Assembly: GCF_015550425.1 (NCBI RefSeq)
Contig: NZ_JADNAT010000009.1
Span: 62,001 to 126,000, forward strand
Direction: 5' to 3'
Length of the DNA stretch: 64,000 nucleotides
DNA from: Clostridium sp. 1001275B_160808_H3
GTDB taxonomy: Bacteria; Bacillota; Clostridia; Clostridiales; Clostridiaceae
The notes beneath the pieces are model-generated. The model ran no database searches. It was not told the DNA's origin and was given only the letters and a program-made list of their open reading frames with translations. Both the position numbers and the translations under genes were made by a program. How positions within the stretch are numbered: the stretch's first letter is position 1; the number at the start of each line of letters is the position of its first letter. Shown in pieces: positions 9,184 through 18,003 of this stretch.

Positions 9184-10236
9184 ATGGGGATACTAGACAT
9201 TTTTAAAAGAGCAAAAAGAAAAGAATTTGAAGATGATTATGATGAAGAATATGAAGAATATGAAGAATATGAAGAATATATAGATGATTCAAAGGATAAT
9301 AATTATGAAATAGAAATTAATTATAAAGAAGAAATAGATTTGAAAGAAGAAAAAAATTCTATTCAAAATTTTGAAGAAATAAATTTAAAAGAACAGGTTA
9401 AACTATCAAAAGAAGAAATAGATAGTTTAATTAGCAGTGAAATTTTGAAGGTAATTGAACTATATGATGATTTTAATCAAGTTAGGGTAGCAGCAAGAGA
9501 AGCAGCAAATAATATAGGTAGAGAATATTTAAGTGAATTACCAAATTACTTAAATGGAAAAATACATAAGCCAAGTAGGTTTATAGATAAGTACGATGAA
9601 ATAGGAGAGTGGTCTATAGTTGTTGAAAATTCAGTATTAATGATAATTTATAGCTACAAGGAAGAAGCAGTTCCTATTTTAGAAAGAGTTTCTCAAAGGA
9701 ATTCAAATTTAAATTTAAAGGCTACAAATTTATTATGCAAGTTAGCTAGTGAAAATGTAAAAACAGATGAGATAATTAATTCAATTATGAATAATTTAAT
9801 TGCTTTTAATGATGAAAATAAAATTATTATTTTAGGATTTATGTCTCAGATCAAGGAAAATAATCAAGTAATTGGATTAATACAACATTTTTATAAGAGC
9901 TTCGTAAAAAATGGAGAAATAAGAAATGCTTATAGAACATTAAAACATTTAATAAATGCTGCAGAAAGATTTACTAAAGGACATTTAAAATTTCTAAAAG
10001 CAATAGCTATGGGAAATAATACAATAAATTTAGAAGAAATTATGATGATAGAAGAAGATGATCCAAGAACTATTTCAATTGATAAGATTGATGATTCTTT
10101 AAGGATTGATGCAGCAATAACTTATTTTACATTAGATAATAATGATGCTGATATAAATAGCAAACTATATTATTTAAGTGAATATTCCTTAGATAAAAAT
10201 TTGAGAGAAAAAATTAAGAGTTTGTTAAATGAGTAA
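9184..10236 (+). CDS. Acidic hypothetical protein, helical C-terminal region
   Basis: A 350-residue protein. It opens with MGILDIFKRAKRKEFEDD, then a very acidic low-complexity stretch in which Glu-Glu-Tyr repeats four times (bases 9244-9279). From about residue 85 it is alpha-helical with HEAT-like spacing (EILKVIELYDDFNQVRVAAREAANNIG), so a helical-repeat scaffold is possible. No signal peptide or membrane span is seen, so it is probably cytosolic. I do not recognise a named family. It is coupled to the upstream DUF523 gene. Confidence 0.75.
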   Translation: MGILDIFKRAKRKEFEDDYDEEYEEYEEYEEYIDDSKDNNYEIEINYKEEIDLKEEKNSIQNFEEINLKEQVKLSKEEIDSLISSEILKVIELYDDFNQVRVAAREAANNIGREYLSELPNYLNGKIHKPSRFIDKYDEIGEWSIVVENSVLMIIYSYKEEAVPILERVSQRNSNLNLKATNLLCKLASENVKTDEIINSIMNNLIAFNDENKIIILGFMSQIKENNQVIGLIQHFYKSFVKNGEIRNAYRTLKHLINAAERFTKGHLKFLKAIAMGNNTINLEEIMMIEEDDPRTISIDKIDDSLRIDAAITYFTLDNNDADINSKLYYLSEYSLDKNLREKIKSLLNE

Positions 10237-10241
10237 TTATC

Positions 10242-10272
10242 TTATAAAAATATAAATTATATTTTTATTTTA
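10242..10272 (+). terminator. Weak terminator-like hairpin
   Basis: AT-only inverted repeat ATAAAAATATA / TATATTTTTAT just after the stop of the acidic hypothetical, followed by TTTTATG. Low GC makes it a weak candidate. Confidence 0.45.
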
Positions 10273-10312
10273 TGTATGCTTATGAATGCTGAAAAGTAAT
10301 GGAGGATAAATT

Positions 10313-11440
10313 TTGAAAAATAATAAAACAAGTAGAAAAAGGAAAATGTTAAAACGAAGAATTACTTCATTAACTATTTTTGGAGTTATAATTGGAATTT
10401 TTTTATATACACCTATTAAATTTAAACACTTTAGTTTATTGAATTCAGAAACAGAAGCGAATGAAAAGTTTACTCTTCAAATGGGAGCTTTAAATGACTT
10501 TAAAGCTATTAAAGATAGTTTTAACAATATATATACTACAGATGAAAACTTAAATGAAGTTAATACATTCATAGAAAATATTGAAAAGAATATGTCTAAA
10601 GGAATAACTGAAGAGTTAGAAAGTTTAATTTCAAATCTAAAATCAAAAATAAATGAATTAAGTGCTTCTAATCAAATAGAACTTGAAAATATGTTTAATG
10701 ATATAAATGGGGACAACCTAAAGGGTTTTTCAGAAGAAGAAATGAATAAGGTTAATGAAATTATTGATGAATATAATCAATTATTTAGTGAAAAAAAATA
10801 TAAACAAGCTAAAGAAACATTAAATTCATTAATTAATTATATAAACGAAACTAAAAAGATTGCTAATGAAAGACGAATAAAGGAAACATATGAAGAAAAG
10901 TCAAGTGAAGATGCAAGTTTAAGAGAGGCCAAATATATAAATGGAGTTTTAATTGTTAACAAAGAATTTGGACTACCAGATAGTTTTGCACCAGGAGAAA
11001 GTGCAGAAGCAAGGCAAGCATTTGAGAATATGAAAGCAGATGCGGCTAACGAAGGTATTTATTTAAATGCATTTTCAACTTATAGAAGTTATTGGAGTCA
11101 AGATAGATTATATTGGAACTATGTATCTAATTATGGTCAGGATCCTACAGACACATTTTCTGCTAAACCTGGATTTAGCGAGCACCAAACAGGACTAGCT
11201 TTCGATATTGGTGGTGTTGATAGATCGCTTTGGGCAGAAGAGGACTTTAAATATACAGATGAAGCAAAATGGTTAAAAGATAATAGTTATAAATATGGAT
11301 TTATTTTAAGATATCCTGAAGGTAAGGAATGGAAAACGGGATATATGTATGAGTCATGGCACTTTAGATATATTGGAGTTGATCATAGTAAAAATTTTAA
11401 AGATAATGATTTGACTTTAGAAGAATATTTAGGATTGTAA
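10313..11440 (+). CDS. D-alanyl-D-alanine carboxypeptidase, VanY/M15B family
   Basis: A 375-residue protein with a TTG start nine bases after GGAGG. A basic N-terminus and a membrane anchor at about 18-36 place the rest outside the cell. A helical spacer (about 50-200) leads to the M15B peptidase domain (about 205-365). The zinc and catalytic residues are visible: H291 and D298 in SEHQTGLAFD, and E347 and H350 in ESWH. Such enzymes trim the terminal D-alanine of peptidoglycan stem peptides. Without van genes nearby, a housekeeping wall-maturation role is more likely than glycopeptide resistance. Confidence 0.9.
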   Translation: MKNNKTSRKRKMLKRRITSLTIFGVIIGIFLYTPIKFKHFSLLNSETEANEKFTLQMGALNDFKAIKDSFNNIYTTDENLNEVNTFIENIEKNMSKGITEELESLISNLKSKINELSASNQIELENMFNDINGDNLKGFSEEEMNKVNEIIDEYNQLFSEKKYKQAKETLNSLINYINETKKIANERRIKETYEEKSSEDASLREAKYINGVLIVNKEFGLPDSFAPGESAEARQAFENMKADAANEGIYLNAFSTYRSYWSQDRLYWNYVSNYGQDPTDTFSAKPGFSEHQTGLAFDIGGVDRSLWAEEDFKYTDEAKWLKDNSYKYGFILRYPEGKEWKTGYMYESWHFRYIGVDHSKNFKDNDLTLEEYLGL

Positions 11441-11441
11441 T

Positions 11442-11480
11442 AAAAAAGGTAATTTGATTTTATCAAATTACCTTTTTTGT
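11442..11480. terminator. Bidirectional terminator between vanY-like and decarboxylase genes
   Basis: Arms AAAAAGGTAATTTGAT and ATCAAATTACCTTTTT (about 11442-11478), A-rich on one side and T-rich on the other. It can serve the plus-strand carboxypeptidase gene and, read in reverse, the convergent decarboxylase gene. Confidence 0.85.
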
Positions 11481-11543
11481 TATTTACGAAATTTATAAAA
11501 ATGTTTTTAATTTTGTTATAAATAAATAAGGTTTTTGTAAGTT

Positions 11544-13007
11544 TTATTTATTTACAATTTTAATATTTTCTACAGTTAAATCTTCAGTTCCCTGAACATA
11601 TAAATTAGCTCTTTTTAAATCATGAACATAATCTACAACTTCTTGAGTTATTTCTTCTCCAGGACAAAGTACTGGAATTCCGGGAGGATAAGCAAGTAAA
11701 AATTCACCGGAAATTTTACCTATGCTTTCAGTTAAAGGAATTGAAATTTTATCGCTATAAAAAGCTTCTCTTGGATTAAGAACTTTTATTGGTATTGAAG
11801 GAATGTCTAAGAAATCTTGAACTGGTTTATTTTTACCATAATACTCATTAGATATTTCTTTAAGTGCAGCAAGTAATCTATCCATACCTTCTTTAGTATC
11901 TCCAAATGAACCAACAGCTAAAACGTTATAAAAGTCAGATAACTCCATTTGAATATGATATTTATCTGAAAGAATCATATCAAGTTCAAATCCTGTTATT
12001 CCAAGTTCTCTAGAAGAAATAGTAAGCTTTGTAGGATCAAATGAATACGAACCAGGCTTGCCTAAAACTTCCTCACCAAAGCAATAGAATCCAGGGATTT
12101 TATTTATCTCATCTCTAGTGTACTTGCAAAGTTCTATTGTTTTTTCAAGTAACTCTTTTCCTTCTAATGCAATTTGTCTTCTAGCACAATCTAAAGAGGC
12201 CATTAGTATGTATGAAGGAGAAGTTGTCTGCATTAAATTTAAAATTTGTTGAACTCTTTTAGGATCTACATATTTGCTTTTAACATGCAATAAAGAACCT
12301 TGAGTAAGTGATCCTATTATTTTATGTGTACTTTGAGCACAAATATCAGCACCAGCTTCTAATGCTGACATAGGTAATTTTTCTGAAAATGCTAAATGAG
12401 GACCGTGGGCTTCATCAACTATTAATGGAATATCATAACTATGAACTATATCAGCAATGTTTTTTATGTCTGTAGCTACACCATAATAAGTAGGGTTTAT
12501 AATTAACACAGCTTTAGCATCTGGATTTTCTTTAAGTGTTTTTTCAATAGTTTCAGGAGTTACACCATGAGCAATCCCTAATTTTTTGTCAATTTCAGGT
12601 TCCATAAATACTGGAACAGCACCACTTAAAATAATACCAGAAGTAACTGATTTATGTACATTTCTAGGAACAATTATCTTATCACCATCATTTACTACTG
12701 CAAGTATCATAGCTTGTATAGCACCTGATGTACCATGAATTGAGAAAAATGAAGCATGTGATTTATAAGCATCTGCTACTAATTCTTGAGCCTTTTTTAT
12801 AGGACCAGTAGGATGATGTAAGCTGTCAACTAGTTTAAATACCGTAACATCTATTTTAAATGGATTTTCACCTATAAAATCCTTAAACTCTTTATCTATA
12901 CCTACTCCTTTCTTGTGTCCAGGAACATGGAATGGTAGTGTTTCTCTATTTACATACTCCTTAAGGGCATCAAAAAGAGGAGTTTCGTTTTGATTTAATT
13001 TATACAA
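11544..13007 (-). CDS. Orn/Lys/Arg decarboxylase family PLP enzyme
   Basis: A 487-residue fold-type I PLP enzyme. It starts at TTG (13005-13007) after GAGAAGGTG. The N-terminus FHVPGHKKG, the Asp in IVDEAHGPH and the Schiff-base Lys in QSTHKIIGSLTQG are hallmarks of the arginine/lysine/ornithine decarboxylase family of Firmicutes (SpeA/YaaO/Cad type). It lacks the long N-terminal wing domain of enterobacterial inducible forms. The reaction is removal of CO2 from a basic amino acid for polyamine synthesis; substrate choice cannot be read from sequence alone. It is divergent from rplY/ctc. Confidence 0.88.
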   Translation of the reverse strand: MYKLNQNETPLFDALKEYVNRETLPFHVPGHKKGVGIDKEFKDFIGENPFKIDVTVFKLVDSLHHPTGPIKKAQELVADAYKSHASFFSIHGTSGAIQAMILAVVNDGDKIIVPRNVHKSVTSGIILSGAVPVFMEPEIDKKLGIAHGVTPETIEKTLKENPDAKAVLIINPTYYGVATDIKNIADIVHSYDIPLIVDEAHGPHLAFSEKLPMSALEAGADICAQSTHKIIGSLTQGSLLHVKSKYVDPKRVQQILNLMQTTSPSYILMASLDCARRQIALEGKELLEKTIELCKYTRDEINKIPGFYCFGEEVLGKPGSYSFDPTKLTISSRELGITGFELDMILSDKYHIQMELSDFYNVLAVGSFGDTKEGMDRLLAALKEISNEYYGKNKPVQDFLDIPSIPIKVLNPREAFYSDKISIPLTESIGKISGEFLLAYPPGIPVLCPGEEITQEVVDYVHDLKRANLYVQGTEDLTVENIKIVNK

Positions 13008-13212
13008 TTTAGAACACCTTCTCTCTTATAACTATTATTGGTTATCCAATAAGTTTTATACAAACAATAATATTATATTTTATTAGTTTAAACTATGCAA
13101 TAAAATACTCAATTTAATTAAAAGAAATATGTAAATTAGTGAAGTTTGAATAAAAAATAGTATTTCTGACAACAATATTTGAAGAGAAGATGAATAATAG
13201 GAGGAATTATCT

Positions 13213-13812
13213 GTGAATAATTTAAACTTAAATAAGAGAGATGCAAACATACCTAATAATGCCAAGAAGGTGAGAAAAGCTGGAAAGGTTCCAGGAATAT
13301 TATATGGCAAGAATTTAAATGATTTTATGTTTGAGGTTGGAGAATTAGAATTATGTAGAGAAATTTCTAAAAACGGAGAGCACGGGGTATTGGATGTTGA
13401 TTTAAATGGAAGTGCTCACAAAGCTTTAATTAAAGATGTTCAAAGAGATCCAGTATCACACAAAATAATTCACTTAGATTTAGAAGAATTAGAACAAAAT
13501 CAAAAAATAGTATCTTCTGTACCAATTCATTATGTAGGAGAAAATCATTTAAGCAAAAGAGGGATGGTGCTACAAAAAGAAAAAGATAGTATAAGAATAG
13601 AATGTACACCTAATACACTACCAAAACATGTAGATATAAATATTAATGGAAGTAATGATGGTTATGTTTATAGAGTAGGAGATTTAGAAATAGCATCTGA
13701 ACTTTCAATAATCGATGATTTAAATACTGTAATTGCTTCAGTAAGCTATGAAAGAAAAACTGTAAGTGATGATATGGAAGAAATAGAAGCAGAAAATAGT
13801 AAAAAACAATAA
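13213..13812 (+). CDS. rplY: 50S ribosomal protein bL25 / general stress protein Ctc
   Basis: A 199-residue long-form bL25. It starts at GTG 13213, after AGGAGG. The N-terminal ~90 residues form the 5S rRNA-binding L25 domain (KVPGILYGKN, HKALIKDVQRDPVSHKIIHLDLEEL). The rest is the TL5/Ctc beta-domain, ending in an acidic tail. Ctc binds 5S rRNA in the large subunit and is a stress protein in Bacillus; clostridia lack the SigB regulon in that form, so stress control is not assumed. It is a single-gene unit bounded by the terminator at 13824. Confidence 0.94.
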   Translation: MNNLNLNKRDANIPNNAKKVRKAGKVPGILYGKNLNDFMFEVGELELCREISKNGEHGVLDVDLNGSAHKALIKDVQRDPVSHKIIHLDLEELEQNQKIVSSVPIHYVGENHLSKRGMVLQKEKDSIRIECTPNTLPKHVDININGSNDGYVYRVGDLEIASELSIIDDLNTVIASVSYERKTVSDDMEEIEAENSKKQ

Positions 13813-13823
13813 AAATAATTTCG

Positions 13824-13868
13824 AAAAATGTAAAGATATACAATGTTTTGTCTCTTTACATTTTTTTA
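13824..13868 (+). terminator. Terminator after rplY
   Basis: Arms AAAAATGTAAAGA (13824-13836) and TCTTTACATTTTT (13853-13865). Confidence 0.85.
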
Positions 13869-13937
13869 TTCCCTAATTAAATTCTTTAGTGTATAATATT
13901 ACCTGATTATTAGTTTATTAGTTTCAGGAGGGGTAGC

Positions 13938-15665
13938 ATGGTATACAGAGAAAAATATAATGATTGGTTAGAATCAAAAATAGTAGATGAAAAGATTAAA
14001 GATGAATTAAGAGCGATAGTGGACGAAAAGGAAATTGAAGATAGATTTTATAAAGATCTTGAGTTTGGTACAGGTGGACTTAGAGGTGTAATTGGTGCTG
14101 GAAGCAATAGAATGAACATATATACTGTTTCTAAAGCAACTCAAGGATTTGCAAATTATTTAAATGGTAGATTTGAAAATCCTTCAGTTGCAATAGCATA
14201 TGACTCAAGAAACATGTCAAAGGAGTTTTCAAAAGCTGCAGCTTTAACTCTTTGTGCAAACAATATTAAAGTATATTTATATGAAAGCTTAAGACCAACA
14301 CCAATGCTTTCTTTTGCAGTAAGACATTTAGATTGTACAGGTGGAATTGTAGTTACAGCTTCACATAATCCAAAAGAATACAATGGATATAAGGTCTATG
14401 ATGAATTTGGTGGTCAAGTTACTGATGAAAAGGCTAACATAATAATTAATGAAGTAAACAAAATAAATAACTTTGCTGAAATAAATACAATAAATGAAGA
14501 AGAAGCTTTAGAAAAAGGTTTATTAAAATATATTGGTGAAGAAGTAGATAAGGCTTATATTGAAGCAATTAAGAGTTTAACTATTAGAAAGAATTTAGTA
14601 AAAGAAAATGCTAGCGATTTAAAGCTAATATACACTCCAATACATGGTTCAGGAAATATGCCTGTAAGAAGAGTACTTAATGAGCTTGGATATACTGGAG
14701 TGTCAGTAGTTAAAGAACAAGAAATGCCAGATGGAAACTTCCCAACAGCATCATATCCAAATCCAGAGGAGCCTGCAGTATTTAAACTAGCATTAGAAAT
14801 GGCTAAAACAGAAAATCCAGATGTTATTTTTGCAACAGATCCAGATGCGGATAGAATAGGGGTTGTTGTAAAAGATAGCGAAGGTGAATACAAAGTATTA
14901 ACTGGAAATCAAACAGGATTATTATTAACTCAATATATATTAGATGCTTTAAAAGAAGAAGAGAGACTGCCTGAAAATGGTGTTATCATTAAAACTATAG
15001 TAACTACAGATGGAGCTAAGAAAATTGCTGAGGCTTATAATATTGAGCTTATGGAAGTGTTAACAGGCTTTAAATATATAGGCGAAAAAATGCAAGGATT
15101 CGAAGTAAATAAAGACAAAACTTATTTATTTGGATTTGAAGAAAGTTATGGATATTTAGCAGGAGATTTTGCTAGAGATAAAGATGCTGTAGTAGCTGCT
15201 ATGTTAATTTCAGAAATGACTTTATACTATAAAGAACAAGGAAAGAGTTTATACGATGGATTAGTAGAATTATACGAAAAGTATGGATTCTTTAAAGAAA
15301 CTCTAGTATCTTTTGAGTTAAAAGGTAAAGAAGGTAGCGAAAAGATAGCTAAGTGCATTGATTCATTAAGAAATGAAAAACTTGTTGAAGTTAATGGAGT
15401 AAAAGTAGCTACTAAATACGATTATAAACTAAGTGTTGAAGAAAATATGGTTAATGGAGAAAAGAAAGAAATTAATCTTCCAAAATCAAATGTTTTAAAA
15501 TTTGTTTTAGATAATGGAGCATGGTTTGTAGTTAGACCTTCAGGAACAGAGCCAAAGATGAAAGCTTATGTTGCTGTTAAAGGAAATAGCTTAAAGGATT
15601 CAGAAGAATTATTAGAAAGCTTTAAAAATGAAGTTGTTGCTTTAGTAAATAGCAAATTAGACTAA
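13938..15665 (+). CDS. pgcA: Alpha-phosphoglucomutase / phosphomannomutase (PgcA type)
   Basis: A 575-residue alpha-D-phosphohexomutase of the usual length for Firmicutes PgcA. Visible motifs are the catalytic phosphoserine S142 in TASHNPKEYNGYK, the metal loop DPDADRIG, the sugar-binding loop near GFEESYGYLAG and the C-terminal phosphate-binding RPSGTEPKMK. It interconverts glucose 6-phosphate and glucose 1-phosphate, feeding UDP-glucose for wall glycans and glycolipids. Ribosome site AGGAGGGG precedes the ATG. It is a single-gene unit with a strong terminator. Confidence 0.95.
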   Translation: MVYREKYNDWLESKIVDEKIKDELRAIVDEKEIEDRFYKDLEFGTGGLRGVIGAGSNRMNIYTVSKATQGFANYLNGRFENPSVAIAYDSRNMSKEFSKAAALTLCANNIKVYLYESLRPTPMLSFAVRHLDCTGGIVVTASHNPKEYNGYKVYDEFGGQVTDEKANIIINEVNKINNFAEINTINEEEALEKGLLKYIGEEVDKAYIEAIKSLTIRKNLVKENASDLKLIYTPIHGSGNMPVRRVLNELGYTGVSVVKEQEMPDGNFPTASYPNPEEPAVFKLALEMAKTENPDVIFATDPDADRIGVVVKDSEGEYKVLTGNQTGLLLTQYILDALKEEERLPENGVIIKTIVTTDGAKKIAEAYNIELMEVLTGFKYIGEKMQGFEVNKDKTYLFGFEESYGYLAGDFARDKDAVVAAMLISEMTLYYKEQGKSLYDGLVELYEKYGFFKETLVSFELKGKEGSEKIAKCIDSLRNEKLVEVNGVKVATKYDYKLSVEENMVNGEKKEINLPKSNVLKFVLDNGAWFVVRPSGTEPKMKAYVAVKGNSLKDSEELLESFKNEVVALVNSKLD

Positions 15666-15680
15666 GAACTATATAGTGAT

Positions 15681-15720
15681 AATAAGGTAAGTTATTGTTA
15701 AAATAACTTACCTTATTTAA
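15681..15720 (+). terminator. Terminator after pgcA
   Basis: Perfect 16-bp arms AATAAGGTAAGTTATT (15681-15696) and AATAACTTACCTTATT (15702-15717). Probably works in both directions. Confidence 0.9.
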
Positions 15721-15817
15721 TATTTTAAAGTGTAATAGATAAAGAGTAATAATAAATACTAACTTTAAATATAAAGTATAAAAAGAATGAATACTTAATA
15801 TTAAACATTTTATTTAG

Positions 15818-15886
15818 GTGGATATATATAAGTTGATTAATTTAGTATGAAAGTAAGTAAACTTATATATATCCACTTTCTTATTT
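15818..15886. repeat. 17-bp perfect inverted repeat upstream of TPR gene
   Basis: Arms GTGGATATATATAAGTT (15818-15834) and AACTTATATATATCCAC (15860-15876), separated by 25 bases and followed by TTTCTTATTT. It could be a second terminator or a 5' leader hairpin of the TPR gene, whose ribosome site lies about 57 bases further on. Confidence 0.7.
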
Positions 15887-15947
15887 GAAAGCTAGTAAAA
15901 TATATAGTATTATTTATAATAAAGTAATTTTTAAGGAGGTATCTGTA

Positions 15948-17036
15948 TTGGATTATAATGCAGCATTTAAAGAAAAATTAGGTAAATTATTATTTTTAGA
16001 AATGGATAAGGAAGGGTTTAAAAAAAGTGTAAATATTCCTAGTTATGTAGATTTTAAAAATAAAGATTTATATTTACCTATTTCTCCAGAATACATAACA
16101 TCAAATGTTAATGATGAAATTAAGTTGAAAAATTTACCTATATATTATTTTGTCGAGGGAATGTTTTTGGCAATGGGTGCCGATGAAAATTTAAGATTTA
16201 ATGATGATTATGAAACAATATTAACGTACATTAAAGATACAGAAAGTTGTATAAAAAGCATAATTTCTAAAAAAATAAATGATGATAAATTGATAGATGC
16301 TTACTTACTTTTAAAAGGTTTCTATAGATATTCAAAAGATATTGATGTCATGAAAAAGGTTTTATTAGTTGGTGAAAATTTAAGAGAAAAGGATAATGCT
16401 TTTAAAAATATAATATTGCAAGATATTGAATATTGCGAAGAAAACTCATTGAAAATTCCTGAAGCATATCTTTATAAAACCTTGATATTAAAAGATGATG
16501 GAGATTTTAAAGGATCAAAAGTTGCTATCAATGAATATTTAAATAATGGTGGTAAGAAAACAGAAGAGGTAAATATATTAATTGATGATATTACTAATAT
16601 TTCAAATTATGAAGTCGCAATAGAACATTTAAAGGACGATCCAGTTAAAACAGTAAAATTATTACTTGAATTATTAGAGAAATTTGAAAATAATCCATTG
16701 GTTTATTATTATTTAGGGGTTGCCTATAGAAAACTTGAAAATTATGAAAAAGCTATTTATTATTTAAATGAAAGCTTAGCAAGAGAAAGTGGAATATATG
16801 AAGTAGTTGTTGAACTTGGAATAAACTATGCGTGTATAAATGATTTTGAAAGTGCAATTAAATACTTTAAAAAGGCTTTTGAAGTTACAAAAGAAGTAGA
16901 AATTTGCACAAATATTGTTATGTGCTATATGAATTTAAATAATTTAGAAGAAGCTAAATTACATCTTGATATAGCTAAAAAGTTAGATCCAGAAGATGAA
17001 ATTGTAAAAGACTTGGAGAAGATATTAAATAAATAG
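15948..17036 (+). CDS. Tetratricopeptide repeat protein
   Basis: A 362-residue protein. I place the start at TTG 15948, seven bases after AAGGAGGT; the ATG at 15885 lies just past the inverted repeat and has no ribosome site. The C-terminal third has TPR units (NPLVYYYLGVAYRKLENYEKAIYYLNESL, then IYEVVVELGINYACINDFESAIKYFKKAF, then VEICTNIVMCYMNLNNLEEAKLHLDIAKKL). The N-terminal part is helical with no recognised domain. No signal peptide is seen. TPRs mediate protein contacts; the partner is unknown. Confidence 0.85.
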   Translation: MDYNAAFKEKLGKLLFLEMDKEGFKKSVNIPSYVDFKNKDLYLPISPEYITSNVNDEIKLKNLPIYYFVEGMFLAMGADENLRFNDDYETILTYIKDTESCIKSIISKKINDDKLIDAYLLLKGFYRYSKDIDVMKKVLLVGENLREKDNAFKNIILQDIEYCEENSLKIPEAYLYKTLILKDDGDFKGSKVAINEYLNNGGKKTEEVNILIDDITNISNYEVAIEHLKDDPVKTVKLLLELLEKFENNPLVYYYLGVAYRKLENYEKAIYYLNESLARESGIYEVVVELGINYACINDFESAIKYFKKAFEVTKEVEICTNIVMCYMNLNNLEEAKLHLDIAKKLDPEDEIVKDLEKILNK

Positions 17037-17052
17037 TGAAATAGTTAACAGA

Positions 17053-17147
17053 AAAAGTTAAGGAGAAAATCCTTACAGGATTTTTTAATAATAGGTGATT
17101 TTCACTTATATTTTAAGTTTTGCGTAGTAAAAGTATCCTTAACTTTT
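17053..17147. repeat. Nested palindromic intergenic element
   Basis: Outer arms AAAAGTTAAGGA (17053-17064) and TCCTTAACTTTT (17136-17147) enclose a smaller hairpin AAATCC/GGATTT followed by T6 (17067-17086) that can act as terminator for the TPR gene. On the minus strand GAAAAGTTAA recurs about 20 bases apart. It resembles a short palindromic repeat element rather than a single terminator. Confidence 0.6.
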
Positions 17148-17268
17148 CACTCTTTTATTATTAACTTTTCATTAATAAATTGCTTTGCATTTTATAACTT
17201 TAGTAAATTAGATAAATATGGTATTATATTTATGAATAATTTTATATATGTATCATTAAGGAGAAAAG

Positions 17269-18003
17269 ATGAAAGATAATAATTTTATTAATGTATTAGG
17301 ATATAAAGTATATAAAAATAAATTATCAGATGCATTAAGATATATTGATAAATATGAAAAGATTCATATTATATCTGGAAATCCAGAAGTATTATATAAT
17401 GGTCTTCATAACAAGAAATTATTAGAAAATTTTAAAAGTGATAAAGCATTTATAATACCTGATGGTGTAGGTCTGCAAATAGCAGCTAAATATTTAAAAA
17501 CTCCTGTTGAGGAAAAAATAGCAGGGATAGATTTAATGAAAGAAATAATTAAAAAGTGTTCAAAGGAGAATAAAGGGATATATTTATTAGGAACAAGTGA
17601 TGAAAATCTTAATGCTTGTGTTGCAAACTTAATTGCTAAGTATCCTAAAGTTAATATTGTAGGATATAGAAATGGTTTTTTTGATTTAAATAAAGCAGAT
17701 GAAATATTAAATGAAATAAAAGAAAAAAATCCATACGCAATTTTTGTTGCAATGGGTTGCCCAAGACAAGAAGAGTTTATAGCAAAATATATGGAAAAAT
17801 TGCCGTGTAAAATCTTTATGGGAGTTGGCGGAAGCTTTGATGTTATTGCAGAAAAAGTCAATAGAGCTCCTAAATGGATGATAAAACTTGGTTTGGAATG
17901 GTTATATAGAGTTTCTAAGGAACCATGGAGAATAAAGAGGCTTGGTAGTATTCCTAAATTTTTATTACTCGTTGCTAAAAACAAAAAGGTGAAGTATGAG
18001 TAA
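17269..18003 (+). CDS. tagA: WecG/TagA/CpsF family glycosyltransferase
   Basis: A 244-residue protein of standard family length (GT26). Conserved features are SGNPEVLYNG near residue 36, PDGVG with Asp65, GIDLM, and PRQEEFIAKY and GVGGSFDVIAEKVNRAPKWMIKLGLEWLYR in the C-terminal half. TagA-type enzymes add N-acetylmannosamine to undecaprenyl-PP-GlcNAc, the committed step of wall teichoic acid linkage; relatives make other surface glycans. It starts a run of glycan genes and overlaps murJ by 8 bases. Ribosome site AAGGAGAA. Confidence 0.92.
   Translation: MKDNNFINVLGYKVYKNKLSDALRYIDKYEKIHIISGNPEVLYNGLHNKKLLENFKSDKAFIIPDGVGLQIAAKYLKTPVEEKIAGIDLMKEIIKKCSKENKGIYLLGTSDENLNACVANLIAKYPKVNIVGYRNGFFDLNKADEILNEIKEKNPYAIFVAMGCPRQEEFIAKYMEKLPCKIFMGVGGSFDVIAEKVNRAPKWMIKLGLEWLYRVSKEPWRIKRLGSIPKFLLLVAKNKKVKYE

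Noticed and set aside
10313..11440. Glycopeptide resistance locus because of the VanY-type enzyme
   Set aside because: No vanR/S/H/A/X neighbours; stand-alone M15B carboxypeptidases are common in clostridia.
17406..17984. Long minus-strand frame opposite tagA
   Set aside because: Lies fully within a well-supported gene and its translation resembles nothing; it is a codon-bias shadow.
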